A stretch of 64,000 bases of DNA, taken from the NCBI RefSeq assembly GCF_042677945.1, contig NZ_JBHUDN010000017.1; one strand, written 5' to 3'. Below are positions 8,936-16,913 of the stretch, in pieces. The DNA comes from Haloplanus litoreus (GTDB lineage Archaea; Halobacteriota; Halobacteria; Halobacteriales; Haloferacaceae). A program made the translations under genes and the position numbers. How positions within the stretch are numbered: the first letter of the stretch is position 1; each line of letters begins with the position of its first letter. The notes below the pieces were generated by a model. It was not told the DNA's origin and searched no databases. It was given only the letters and a program-made list of their open reading frames with translations.

Positions 8936-9288
8936 GTTACAGATGGACCCTCGTGGGGTTGAAGCTCCCGGAGGGTGTTGATTGGTCGGGAGTCGTGGAC
9001 GGTTACAGATGGACCCTCGTGGGGTTGAAGCGTGGAGGTCGAACGCGATGCGGCATAGTCTCATCGTTACAGATGGACCCTCGTGGGGTTGAAGCATCGA
9101 GTAGTCCTTGACGCCCTCCATCGAGATGCCGGTTACAGATGGACCCTCGTGGGGTTGAAGTATGTAAGTCGACTTGATTCCTGGTGACGCTAAGGAGTTA
9201 CAGACGGGCGCTGTTTGGTTAAAACGACGATCCAGGGCCAGCTCAAGCGCTTTCCCGAGGTTACAGAAGGGCTCTCGTAATATTAAAT
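8936..9288 (+). CRISPR. Short leaderless CRISPR array, six repeats of haloarchaeal type I-B style
   Basis: Four identical 29-base repeats start at 8936, 9002, 9066 and 9132. They begin GTTACAGATGGACC and end GGGGTTGAAG, closely resembling haloarchaeal I-B repeats. Two decayed repeats start at 9197 and 9260, keeping GTTACAGA but losing the 3' half. Spacers are 37, 35, 37, 36 and 34 bases. Repeat decay at the right end marks it as leader-distal, so transcription would run on the plus strand from the left. There, instead of an AT-rich leader, the truncated aCPSF1 gene begins. No cas genes are in the window, so this is an orphan array. Confidence 0.93.
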
Positions 9289-9424
9289 TCCGATAGGACG
9301 CTTCGTTGTGGATTCTCAAAGATCGATCATAGATGAGTTTTTGATATAGAAATTTGCGGAGGTGAACTTTGGATTCTTTACTCGGCCGTCGAAACATGGA
9401 CGTAGTAACCGACCGTCACGCCTG

Positions 9425-9544
9425 CTACTCGGATTCAGGGTATTCGTCGCGGCACATCCCGCAACGGTGCATATCCTCGCCATCCTCACCGCTGTTTCGG
9501 ACGTGTATCGGCATCCGATGGCCGCACTCTGGACAGTCCATCAT
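9425..9544 (-). CDS. 39-residue zinc-ribbon micro-protein
   Basis: The minus-strand frame opens MMDCPECGHR and closes near CGMCRDEYPESE, giving two CxxC knuckles (Cys4/Cys7 and Cys28/Cys31) separated by an acidic, polar loop. This is the layout of haloarchaeal CPxCG-type zinc-finger micro-proteins. A TATA-like TTACTTACATA about 30 bases upstream (9569-9580) suggests a leaderless transcript. It lies between the CRISPR array and divergent hicB. Its target is unknown; members of this class often bind nucleic acid or protein partners. Confidence 0.6.
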   Translation of the reverse strand: MMDCPECGHRMPIHVRNSGEDGEDMHRCGMCRDEYPESE

Positions 9545-9677
9545 TTTGTGTATCTCACCAAGAGGGACGAGTATGTAAGTAACAGCGTTTTTCAACAGTC
9601 TGTCGAGGAACGGCCGTTCGTGGACGAGGAGGGGGAAGGCTTACGTCATTCCCAGCGATTAATATTATTAACTGAGC

Positions 9678-9932
9678 ATGGCCACCGCTACAGAGCCGCC
9701 GGCCGGCGTCGAGTTCGTCCACGAGGAGGACGGGCGAGTGACGGCCCGGCACGTCGAATCCGGCGTTGCATCGTTCGGCGACAGCGAGGCCGATGCACTC
9801 CGCCAGCTCGCCGACGCTCTTGACAGTCACTTCGGCGCTGGGGAGTCCATCGACGATCCCGAGACTTGGCTCGCCGAGGAAGGGATTGACGCCGAGATCG
9901 GCGAGGCCGGCTCGCCACCTTGGCTCGAATAG
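9678..9932 (+). CDS. hicB: HicB-family antitoxin
   Basis: An 84-residue acidic protein with the HicB layout: a short beta-hairpin region (EFVHEEDGRVTARHVESGV) and then the conserved FGDSEADALRQLADAL helix, typical of the partial RNase H fold that blocks HicA. The stop codon is followed after one base by the start of hicA, so the pair is translationally coupled, antitoxin first. AT-rich sequence (GATTAATATTATTAAC) directly upstream is the likely promoter or operator. There is no obvious extra DNA-binding domain, so autoregulation cannot be judged. Confidence 0.85.
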   Translation: MATATEPPAGVEFVHEEDGRVTARHVESGVASFGDSEADALRQLADALDSHFGAGESIDDPETWLAEEGIDAEIGEAGSPPWLE

Positions 9933-9933
9933 C

Positions 9934-10179
9934 GTGGTTCGGACGACGTTCTCCTCGCGGGAAATTATCAAAGCGCTCACCAAGCACGGCTTCGTTCCGG
10001 TCGGCGGGAAGGGGAGCCACACAACGCTCCGCTACGAGAACGCCGACACCGGCGAGGTTCGGACGGTGACGGTTCCGAAGGGTGACCCAATTCCGGTCGG
10101 GACGCTTCAGGACATCGCCGATCAGGCCGGCGCAAACGACTTCCATGAGTTTTGCCGGTGGGTTAACCGGACATGTTGA
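9934..10179 (+). CDS. hicA: HicA-family mRNA interferase toxin
   Basis: An 81-residue basic protein starting at the GTG one base after hicB. It has the double-stranded-RNA-binding-like fold signature: SREIIKALTKHGFVPVGGKG, the catalytic histidine in GKGSHTTLRY, and TVTVPKGDPIPVGTLQDIADQAG. By family, HicA cleaves mRNA and is neutralised by HicB. All expected motifs are intact, so the module is probably functional. Similar solo HicBA cassettes are frequent in haloarchaeal accessory DNA. Confidence 0.88.
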   Translation: MVRTTFSSREIIKALTKHGFVPVGGKGSHTTLRYENADTGEVRTVTVPKGDPIPVGTLQDIADQAGANDFHEFCRWVNRTC

Positions 10180-10459
10180 ACGCGGCAGTAGAGCGCCATG
10201 ACAGTGACCCGGGGCGAACGTCGGGATTTCGATCGCCTCGCAGCTGACGTTACTCCGGGGTCCAGCCGTCTGTGCGTGTCCAGGTGGCGGGAGTTATGCA
10301 CTCGCTCCCTGCCGATCCGGAGTGTCCACGTTCGATGCCCTATGAATCCCGACAAATCACGTATAGTATTCTTCAAGCAAACCGTCGCGGTCCTCGCCAC
10401 CACCCGCACCGTGGACCGCCATGTCGGGGAGGTCGGCGGTCCCTGGAGACAGGCCGTCC

Positions 10460-10630
10460 TCAACCCAGCACGAGTTCCCGCCCTGTACCATCGTCGCGCC
10501 GGTCCAAGTGGCCGAGTTCGGCTAACTCCTTGAGCGCCCGCTGGACCGTGCGCCAGGACACGTCAACGTCGTCCGAGAGATTATCGGCGGTGGACCGTTG
10601 GCCGACGTAGCCAGTTGCCGCCTTGGTCAC
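10460..10630 (-). CDS. Small winged-helix DNA-binding protein or remnant
   Basis: A 56-residue frame from a GTG start. It contains a helix-turn-helix: STADNLSDDVDVSWRTVQRALKELAELGHLDRR, then a short wing ending RELVLG. This is a classic MarR/ArsR-like recognition segment. The frame stays open eight residues upstream but offers no ATG, so it could be the C-terminal remnant of a longer regulator. A second overlapping ORF in another frame (10357-10491) has no recognisable fold and is not listed. Confidence 0.4.
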   Translation of the reverse strand: MTKAATGYVGQRSTADNLSDDVDVSWRTVQRALKELAELGHLDRRDDGTGRELVLG

Positions 10631-11077
10631 TTCCCGCGTCCCGACAGAGAACGCTCGTTCTCGTCCAAGATTTAGTCATCTGAGGAGGCAGATCAGTCAC
10701 TACAGATATTCTCGTAGCTGTTAATGTCGTTCAAATATGTGGAATGCAAAAGATCATAACCCTTGGAATTGATCTGCTTGTAGTGGCGGCATACGGCGGA
10801 TCTTGAGTCGGCCTATTTTCGTAATTCGTCGTGATTCAATAGGCATACGACCCCCTCCCCCCTCTCGCGAGAGTGTATGGGGTGTTTTAATTTCGTACCC
10901 TTGGGTACACCCCTAACGGGGAATACGACCCCCCGGGTCGGATTGGTATCTCACCCATTTGGTCAAGCCGCTGAGTGAAATCAAATGGGCCGAGCAGATC
11001 GCTCGAAAGGGAGAATTAGCGGCAAAATAACCCTATTCCTGACGTAGCTGGCAGTGTTGCCACTCAGCTGTCGGGCG
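10631..11077. other. 447-base non-coding region with clustered inverted repeats
   Basis: No gene is supported. The region is AT-rich at 10700-10790 and then carries a dense group of palindromes between 10862 and 10989. These include CTCTCGCGAGAG (10862-10873), GTACCC-TT-GGGTAC (10895-10908), CCCC-TAAC-GGGG (10910-10921), GACCC-CCC-GGGTC (10927-10939) and CCCATTTG...CAAATGGG (10954-10989). It lies directly downstream of the mobile-type DUF7845-like gene. It could be a terminator cluster, a replication or transfer site, or protein-binding sites. Confidence 0.6.
10862..10989. repeat. Cluster of five inverted repeats
   Basis: Five perfect or near-perfect palindromes of 4-8 bp arms within 130 bases, with the short phrase TACGACCCCC repeated at 10848 and 10924. 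Such density is unusual for a haloarchaeal terminator alone and resembles plasmid origin or element-end architecture. Function is inferred only from position beside a plasmid/provirus-type gene. Confidence 0.55.
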
Positions 11078-12736
11078 CTACCCGAGCGTTTCCCACACCC
11101 GACCTGTTACCCTACGTGTCACCATGTCCGACTCGATCGAGCGGAGATGGTGCTCTTTCTCTCGGTACTGATAGCGGTACTCACCCGCTCGGTAGACGGC
11201 CGGGTCTCGGTTCGCTTGTTTCCAGAGTTTGAATCCTTCTCGAAGGATCCGTCTCACCTCCTTCCGATGGTCCTCCCCGGTGACCTCACCCAATCGGAGT
11301 TCTAATTCGTCACCACGCTCGGTGACGTTCATACCATGGCTCGCCGCCCAAGTTATGAAGGCCGTCGTTCTTTTATCAAGGCCAGTCTCGGCTGCTTCGA
11401 CGGCCTTAGCAGCCGCCTCGGTGGCACGTCGTGTCGCGTCACGGGCCTGTCGAACCGTATCGTGAACCAACTCCGCGACGTACGATGATTGGAGACTCAC
11501 CTCGTCATAGCTTCGATTCACCAGATCGTCGATCCTGTTGAGCGCACGACGAACACTGTCGGGATGTCGATCGTACTGATCCGCGATATCGTTCGGCGAG
11601 ACGTTGCCTCCATCGGAGACCAACATTTCCAAACTTTCCCATTCGATCGGGCTGAGCCCGTCGGCAAGGTGTTTGATAACAACGCTTTCCTGGGTTTGCT
11701 CTATCTGGGCCGTGTTGAACTCGACTATTTCTCGTTCTCGATCGCTCTCCGAAGCCGAGAAGTACGCATCGGAGACGTACGTATTTCCTCCCGGGCGGAG
11801 ATCGAGGTTGCTGTTCGCCAGCGTAGACAGAACCGTCTCGTCCAACTCGTGAGAGAGCTGCTCGAGTTCCTCGGGAGAAACACCGAGTTTCCCGTCCCAC
11901 CGATTGACCTGATACGATGCGCCCAATTTTGGGTGACTAAGTAAGTCCTCCTTCGAGAACGACTTGGCTTCCCGCGCGTAGTAGTGCTTGATCTCCTTCG
12001 GGAGCTCGTGTGACGGTAGCGCCTCCTGGATACGATCCTGTCCGAGGGTGACCGTGTGGTAGTAGCCAGGGTGCGTCTCTCCGCGTCCATTTTGATCATT
12101 CTGGACGACCTTTCTGTATCCGCTCCGGTCGTCTTCGAGGAGATGACCGAGACGCGCGATCGGCCCATCGCGTGCGTGAACTGGTCCACTCACCTCCTGG
12201 TTGAGTCGGACGTACCGCTCGGCATCTTGGACGTTACTGTACGGATGCGGGTCGGCGAAATATTCGGGCTGGATGTCGACGGCACCGAAGGCACGTCGAA
12301 TCAGCAGGAGGTATTGCTTGAATTCGATGTTAGCGCCGCTCACGCGGAGATTAATTCCCTCATCGAATCCTTCGGGGATCGGGATTCCCTTCCCATTTTT
12401 CGACTCCATCCCCGGCCAGCGCGGAGCGAGATGGACATTGAACTTCCGCTGGCCGACCGAGTCATCAAGGCTCGATACATTAAGCCGATACTCTCGAACG
12501 GTTTCGATGTCGAATCGTGTTCCCTGCGGCGTCGTGTCGCCCGGATGCTGGAGACCGCTCTCCTGATACGAGAGACGCGCTTGCCACTCCTCGCCGTCGT
12601 GAGTGAACGTTCCCATCGCCGATCCGTCACCGCGCTTCACGCGCCTGTCGGCAGCGAAGAACGGGAACAACCCACGTTCGTTGAACAAATAGTTCGCCGT
12701 GAACTCGTGGGGAGCGGTCTCGACATAGACCGTCAC
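11078..12736 (-). CDS. DUF7845-like winged-helix protein of haloarchaeal mobile elements
   Basis: About 552 residues; the start is set at the GTG opening MTVYVETAPHEFTANYLF, because the N-terminal ETAPHEF block is conserved in this haloarchaeal family while the upstream TTG extension is not. The N-terminal half is an uncharacterised alpha/beta region. Around residues 375-425 is a helix-turn-helix (VSDGGNVSPNDIADQYDRHPDSVRRALNRI), followed by an Ala/Arg-rich coiled coil and a final all-beta/alpha region ending TGRVWETLG. Relatives occur in plasmids and proviruses. It lies just downstream of secY, with its own TATA-like TTTAAATTA near 12795. Role, possibly replication or regulation, is not established. 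Confidence 0.6.
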   Translation of the reverse strand: MTVYVETAPHEFTANYLFNERGLFPFFAADRRVKRGDGSAMGTFTHDGEEWQARLSYQESGLQHPGDTTPQGTRFDIETVREYRLNVSSLDDSVGQRKFNVHLAPRWPGMESKNGKGIPIPEGFDEGINLRVSGANIEFKQYLLLIRRAFGAVDIQPEYFADPHPYSNVQDAERYVRLNQEVSGPVHARDGPIARLGHLLEDDRSGYRKVVQNDQNGRGETHPGYYHTVTLGQDRIQEALPSHELPKEIKHYYAREAKSFSKEDLLSHPKLGASYQVNRWDGKLGVSPEELEQLSHELDETVLSTLANSNLDLRPGGNTYVSDAYFSASESDREREIVEFNTAQIEQTQESVVIKHLADGLSPIEWESLEMLVSDGGNVSPNDIADQYDRHPDSVRRALNRIDDLVNRSYDEVSLQSSYVAELVHDTVRQARDATRRATEAAAKAVEAAETGLDKRTTAFITWAASHGMNVTERGDELELRLGEVTGEDHRKEVRRILREGFKLWKQANRDPAVYRAGEYRYQYREKEHHLRSIESDMVTRRVTGRVWETLG

Positions 12737-12820
12737 GCCGACCACCCCCAATCGGGAGAAGACGGGGAGCGACGCAGTCGCTCACCAGGGGAGAATAATT
12801 TAAAGAAGCACAGATGTTCG

Positions 12821-14290
12821 CTACTCGGAGCCGAACATCTGGCGCATCATCGGATGCATCTCCATCAACTGCTCTTCGGCGATCTCCTCGTACAGCTTGT
12901 ACGTGATGCTCACGGTGAGCAGGAGACCGGTGCCGGAGACCTGTCCGATGGTCCCGAGCATGTTGGCGCCGACGGCCAGAAGACCGACGAGCGCGCCACC
13001 GATGACGGTCACCTGCGGGATGTACCGCTCCATGACCTTCTCGATGACCTGCGGGTTACGCCGGAAGCCGGGGATCTGCATCCCGGAGTTCTGGATCTGC
13101 TGGGCGGTCGATTCCGGGCCCATCCCGGTGGTCTCCACCCAGAAGATGGCGAAGATTGCGCCGCCGATGACCATGATGGTGAGGTCGACGCCGACGCGGA
13201 TTATGATCTGCCAGGGTTCGGCGGCCGTGCCGGCCAGCCACCACATCCAGTCCGTACGCGTCTGGATCGGCGCCAGATAGTAGAACAGCCCGGAGACGGG
13301 CTGTCCGTTACTGTACGTGCCGAGCCACCCCGGCATCTGGTTCCACGTGCTGTTGAGGATGCGCCCGGCGAACTGGATGTTCGCCTGCAGGGCACGCACG
13401 AGGATCATCGGCAGGACGCTCGCGTAGATGAGCTTCACGGGGAAGCGACCCCGAGCGCCTTTCACGCGGGCGTGCGAGAGGGGGATCTCGACCCGAACGC
13501 TCTCGGCGTAGACGACGATGGCGAAGATGAGCACCGTCGTCACCAGCGCCAGCAACTGTCCCTGACCGAGCAGGAGCGCTTGCAGGCCTTCCGCGGTGAG
13601 CGGCGAGGCGATCTCCTGGGAGCCGGTCAGGATGGCGAACCAGGTCGGGAAGAAGCCAGGCGTGCCACCGAGGGCTTCCCAGCTGAACAGTCCACCGACG
13701 AGCTGCTGGCTCACGCCGGCGATGATGAACAGCCCAACACCGGACCCGACACCCCACTTGCTGACGATCTCGTCCATGAACAGGATGAGGATACCGCCGA
13801 CGGCGATCTGGACGAACAGAAGCGTCTGTACGCCGGTGAGACCGATCCCCAGCGCCTGTCCGACCGCCGGGTCCGCCGGCAGGAAGTTACCGGCAAAGAC
13901 CATCGGCAAGCCAGTCAGACAGATCATCACGACCACCAGCAGCTTCTGGAGGCCCTGATACAGCACCTGATCACGGGGGTCGTCCGTGTCGAGACCGAGT
14001 AGGTCCGCACCGCCCAACAGCTGCAACACGATGCTCGCCGTGACGATCGGCCCGATCCCGAGCTGTAGGATCGACCCCTGTGATCCGGCGAGGATCGACC
14101 GGAAGCGGCCGAACAGGTCGCTCTGCGTGCCGGCGTCCAGCCCGAACAGCTGGATATTCGTCAGGAAGAAATACAACACGAGGACGCCGGCGGTCCAGCC
14201 GAGCTTGCGCCGGAAGGGGACGTGCCCCTCCGGCCGCGAGACTGACGGCATCCTCGTCAGCACCGGTTCGGCGGTCTCCTTCCATCCCAT
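12821..14290 (-). CDS. secY: Protein translocase subunit SecY
   Basis: A 489-residue membrane protein, the channel-forming subunit of the Sec translocon. It shows about ten hydrophobic helices, a family-typical N-terminus (MGWKETAEPVLTRMPSV), the plug-region start around GLDAGTQSDLFGRF, and the cytoplasmic loop with arginine-rich GARGRFPVKLIY. The end MHPMMRQMFG is typical of haloarchaeal SecY. It is the last gene of the spc cluster, three bases after rpl15, as in most archaea. Confidence 0.97.
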   Translation of the reverse strand: MGWKETAEPVLTRMPSVSRPEGHVPFRRKLGWTAGVLVLYFFLTNIQLFGLDAGTQSDLFGRFRSILAGSQGSILQLGIGPIVTASIVLQLLGGADLLGLDTDDPRDQVLYQGLQKLLVVVMICLTGLPMVFAGNFLPADPAVGQALGIGLTGVQTLLFVQIAVGGILILFMDEIVSKWGVGSGVGLFIIAGVSQQLVGGLFSWEALGGTPGFFPTWFAILTGSQEIASPLTAEGLQALLLGQGQLLALVTTVLIFAIVVYAESVRVEIPLSHARVKGARGRFPVKLIYASVLPMILVRALQANIQFAGRILNSTWNQMPGWLGTYSNGQPVSGLFYYLAPIQTRTDWMWWLAGTAAEPWQIIIRVGVDLTIMVIGGAIFAIFWVETTGMGPESTAQQIQNSGMQIPGFRRNPQVIEKVMERYIPQVTVIGGALVGLLAVGANMLGTIGQVSGTGLLLTVSITYKLYEEIAEEQLMEMHPMMRQMFGSE

Positions 14291-14293
14291 GGG

Positions 14294-14788
14294 TTACTCC
14301 TCGTCCGACTCCTCGGTGTCGTCGGCCTCGTCGGCGGCGGCCTCCTCGGCGCGTTCCGACAGGTCGGCGCTACCGCCGGCGGATTCGAGCTTTTCGACCG
14401 CGCTCGCGGTGAACGCGTCCGCGACGACGGACAGTTCGTTCCGCACCTGGCCGTCGCCGAGCACCTTCACCACGTCCGCGTCGTAGCCGTCGTCGGCCAC
14501 GTCGCGGGCGTCGAGGTGGTAGCCGCCCTCGGTCTCTTCGGCCAGACCCTCGGCCACGTACAGCGCGGCATTCTCGTCGAGTTCCTGAACCGTCACTTCC
14601 CGCACCTCGTCCTGGACGCTCTCGGGGCGCGTGAAGCCGTGTTTGCCGATCGGTTCGTAGTTGTGGAACTCGTGCTTGTCGCGACCCGCACGCCCGCGGC
14701 CGCCACGGTGGCCGGCACCGCGCCGATTCTTGTGGGTGCCGCCGCCGTGGGTTCGCGAGCCACGCTGGCGCTTTTTCTTGTCGCTCAT
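14294..14788 (-). CDS. rpl15: 50S ribosomal protein L15 (uL15)
   Basis: 164 residues. The basic Gly/Arg-rich N-terminus (SDKKKRQRGSRTHGGGTHKN) is the rRNA-penetrating extension of uL15; the middle holds the conserved GFTRPES block. The C-terminus is a long acidic tail (DLSERAEEAAADEADDTEESDEE), a common salt adaptation. Starts within an ATGA overlap with rpl30 and is followed by secY, so translation is coupled. Confidence 0.97.
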   Translation of the reverse strand: MSDKKKRQRGSRTHGGGTHKNRRGAGHRGGRGRAGRDKHEFHNYEPIGKHGFTRPESVQDEVREVTVQELDENAALYVAEGLAEETEGGYHLDARDVADDGYDADVVKVLGDGQVRNELSVVADAFTASAVEKLESAGGSADLSERAEEAAADEADDTEESDEE

Positions 14789-15249
14789 CGCATGGCCTCC
14801 AGCAGTCGGTCGATCTGCTCGGTGCTGTGCTTGCCGAGTTGCCCGCTTTCGACGGTCGGGTGTTTCACGCCGTCGTGACCGCCACGCGGCGGATGGAGCC
14901 GGAGCGACGGGGCGAGACCCTGCTCGCGCAGCGTCGTCTCCTCGTCGACCAGCGCGGCCGCCAGGGCGTCCACGTCGTCGTAGTCGGTGTTCTCGGCGAC
15001 CCACTCGTCGGTGATGTCGCCAGCACCCTGTTCGGGTTCGCCACGCCGACGGATCAGCGTCGCGACCACGTCGGCCGACGGTTCGCCGTGGGCAACGTAG
15101 TCGTTGACTTTCGTGATCATGCCGCGGTAGGTGTCCGTCTCGGGCACCAGCGTACACTGGTTGACGGCGTGCAGGTTGAGCATCTCCAGCGTATCCTGCA
15201 CGTCGCCGGCGATGTTCACCTCGCCGCGGATCTGGACGAGCGCTTCCAT
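14785..15249 (-). CDS. rpl30: 50S ribosomal protein L30 (uL30)
   Basis: 154 residues, the long archaeal/eukaryotic form. The core starts MEALVQIRGEVNIAGDVQDTL and continues with LVPETDTYRGMITKVNDYVA; the C-terminal half carries LHPPRGGHDGVKHPTVESGQLG. A GTG codon precedes the ATG, but the ATG overlapping the rps5 stop (TGATG) is preferred because it gives the conserved family start. Confidence 0.97.
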   Translation of the reverse strand: MEALVQIRGEVNIAGDVQDTLEMLNLHAVNQCTLVPETDTYRGMITKVNDYVAHGEPSADVVATLIRRRGEPEQGAGDITDEWVAENTDYDDVDALAAALVDEETTLREQGLAPSLRLHPPRGGHDGVKHPTVESGQLGKHSTEQIDRLLEAMR

Positions 15250-15905
15250 CACTCGCTCACCTCGGTTTCGCGCTGCTTGCGGCGGGCGCGCTGGGGCGTC
15301 CGCGACTGCGAGGCGTTCTGCAGCGCGTTGTACGTCGCCTTCGCGAGGTTGACCGTCGTCCGGGTGTTGCCAGTCGACTTCGTCCAGGCGTCCTGGACGC
15401 CCGCGAGTTCGAGGATGTTCCGCACCGTGGGTGCGGCCGCCAGCCCCAGCCCCTGCGGGGCGGGGATGATCTCGACCGTCACGGAGCCGGCCTTGCCGGT
15501 TGCCTTTCGGGTCAGGGAGTTGACGCCGCCTGCGCGGTCCTCCCAGGACCCGGAGCCGCGGTCGACCTCGATGATGTTCAGTTTCGCGACGTCGATTGCC
15601 TTCTGGATGGCCGAGCCGACCTGGTCGTCACGGGCCTCGGCGTAGCCGAGGTAGCCGTCGCGGTTACCCACCGCGACGACACACCGGAACTTCACCCGGC
15701 GCCCGGAGTCGGTCATGCGCTGGACCATGTTGATGTCGAGCACCTCGTCGTCCAGCCCCGGCAGGAGCTGGTCGACGATTTCGGCCTCCTTCAGCGGGAG
15801 ACCGGAATCCAGTGCCGCCTTCATCGACGTTACGTCGCCGTCCTGTACCTTACGGCCGAGCCGCGTGCGCGGTTCCCAGCCGTCGCCGTAATCGTTACTG
15901 CTCAT
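15249..15905 (-). CDS. rps5: 30S ribosomal protein S5 (uS5)
   Basis: 218 residues, with the double-stranded-RNA-binding-like N-terminal domain (GRRVKFRCVVAVGNRDGYLGYAEARD) and the C-terminal domain with RKATGKAGSVTVEIIPAPQGLGLAA. S5 helps decoding fidelity and mRNA entry. Overlaps rpl18 by eleven bases and rpl30 by one, as is usual in this operon. Confidence 0.97.
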   Translation of the reverse strand: MSSNDYGDGWEPRTRLGRKVQDGDVTSMKAALDSGLPLKEAEIVDQLLPGLDDEVLDINMVQRMTDSGRRVKFRCVVAVGNRDGYLGYAEARDDQVGSAIQKAIDVAKLNIIEVDRGSGSWEDRAGGVNSLTRKATGKAGSVTVEIIPAPQGLGLAAAPTVRNILELAGVQDAWTKSTGNTRTTVNLAKATYNALQNASQSRTPQRARRKQRETEVSE

Positions 15906-16455
15906 TGTCCTCCATCAGTGCTTCGAGCACGTCGTCGAAGTGCTCGGGGAGTTCCGTCGCGTCGAAGTCGCCACCGTACAGCGGTTCGTCCCGCTGTTCG
16001 GCGTATTCGGCGATGTGCTCGCCGCGGTTTCGCGACCAGTCCGCGAGGACGCTCTCGCTGTGCGGGATTTCGAGCCCCGCGTCGATTGCGCCTTCCTGTA
16101 CTGCGAACACCTTGTTGCCCGGTGTCGCGGTGTTGAGCCCGATGTCGAGGACGGCCTCCGTCAGGCCGGCGTCGACTGCGCGGCTCCCCGCGAGGAAGCC
16201 CGTCAGGTACGCGCTCGGGAGATTGCCCGTGGGGGCCTCCCAGCCGTACTCCGCGAGGTCCTCCGAGGATGCGGCCGCGTGGGTCTCGTCACCGTCGGGA
16301 CCGGGGGTGATCAGCTGCGCCCTGACGTGCCTGTTGCTCACGCGAGCGACCAGGCGAGGCTTGCCGGATTTCAGCAGGCGCAACCTCTGGTGGTAGTCGG
16401 TTCGGTCCTCGCGGCGACGCCGCATCGGGACCTTGTATCGTGGGCCTGTTGCCAT
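15895..16455 (-). CDS. rpl18: 50S ribosomal protein L18 (uL18)
   Basis: 186 residues. The N-terminus MATGPRYKVPMRRRREDRTDY is basic and binds 5S rRNA; the core has RLVARVSNRHVRAQLI and NLPSAYLTGFLAGSRA, which are typical of archaeal/eukaryotic L18 (L5 in yeast). Acidic C-terminus. Sits between L19e and S5 in the conserved archaeal spc order. Confidence 0.97.
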   Translation of the reverse strand: MATGPRYKVPMRRRREDRTDYHQRLRLLKSGKPRLVARVSNRHVRAQLITPGPDGDETHAAASSEDLAEYGWEAPTGNLPSAYLTGFLAGSRAVDAGLTEAVLDIGLNTATPGNKVFAVQEGAIDAGLEIPHSESVLADWSRNRGEHIAEYAEQRDEPLYGGDFDATELPEHFDDVLEALMEDNEQ

Positions 16456-16913
16456 CAGTCGTTCACCTCCACGTCGTAGTTGTTCTCGATGTACGCTTCG
16501 AGTCGCGCCACGCTGTCGAACTCCCCACCGCTAGCCTTGTTGTAGAGCTCGCGGTACTGGGAGCGGTCGAGCGGGCCGTCGTCGCGCAACTCGCGCAGGC
16601 GACGCCGCTGGGCGCGGATGCGACTCGTCCAATCCTCCTTGCTGTTCTTCCGGGCACCGGCGGTCCCGCGGCGGGAGCCGGCACCGGTCTGGTGGCCGTA
16701 AGCTCGCTTGTCCGCCCGTTCACGGGCGCGACCGCGCGAGTTGTTCGAGGTGCCCTTCTGCTGGATCGTACCCTGTTCGACCAGGTCACGGATGTCCTCG
16801 CGGGTGATCGCCTCCGCGATTTCGCTCTGGGCTTCCGGATCGAACCACACGCGGTCCTTGCCGACGTCGAGGACGTCGGCGGCGAGCCGTTTCTGTGCGC
16901 GCAGATCCGTCAT
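16455..16913 (-). CDS. rpl19e: 50S ribosomal protein L19e (eL19)
   Basis: 152 residues, archaeal/eukaryotic-specific. Starts TDLRAQKRLAADVLDVGKDRVW and has the basic loop RERADKRAYGHQTGAGSRRGTAGAR that contacts rRNA, and the helix SRIRAQRRRLRELRDDGPLD. One-base overlap with rpl18; four-base overlap with rpl32e. Confidence 0.97.
   Translation of the reverse strand: MTDLRAQKRLAADVLDVGKDRVWFDPEAQSEIAEAITREDIRDLVEQGTIQQKGTSNNSRGRARERADKRAYGHQTGAGSRRGTAGARKNSKEDWTSRIRAQRRRLRELRDDGPLDRSQYRELYNKASGGEFDSVARLEAYIENNYDVEVND

Noticed and set aside
8828..9397. 189-codon minus-strand frame with repeated LQPHEGPSV peptides
   Set aside because: The peptide repeats are just the CRISPR repeats translated; not a repeat protein.
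12056..14002. 648-codon plus-strand frame opposite secY
   Set aside because: Antisense shadow of the DUF7845-like gene and secY; translation is His/Asp/Gly-rich without any fold, as expected for GC-rich codon phasing.
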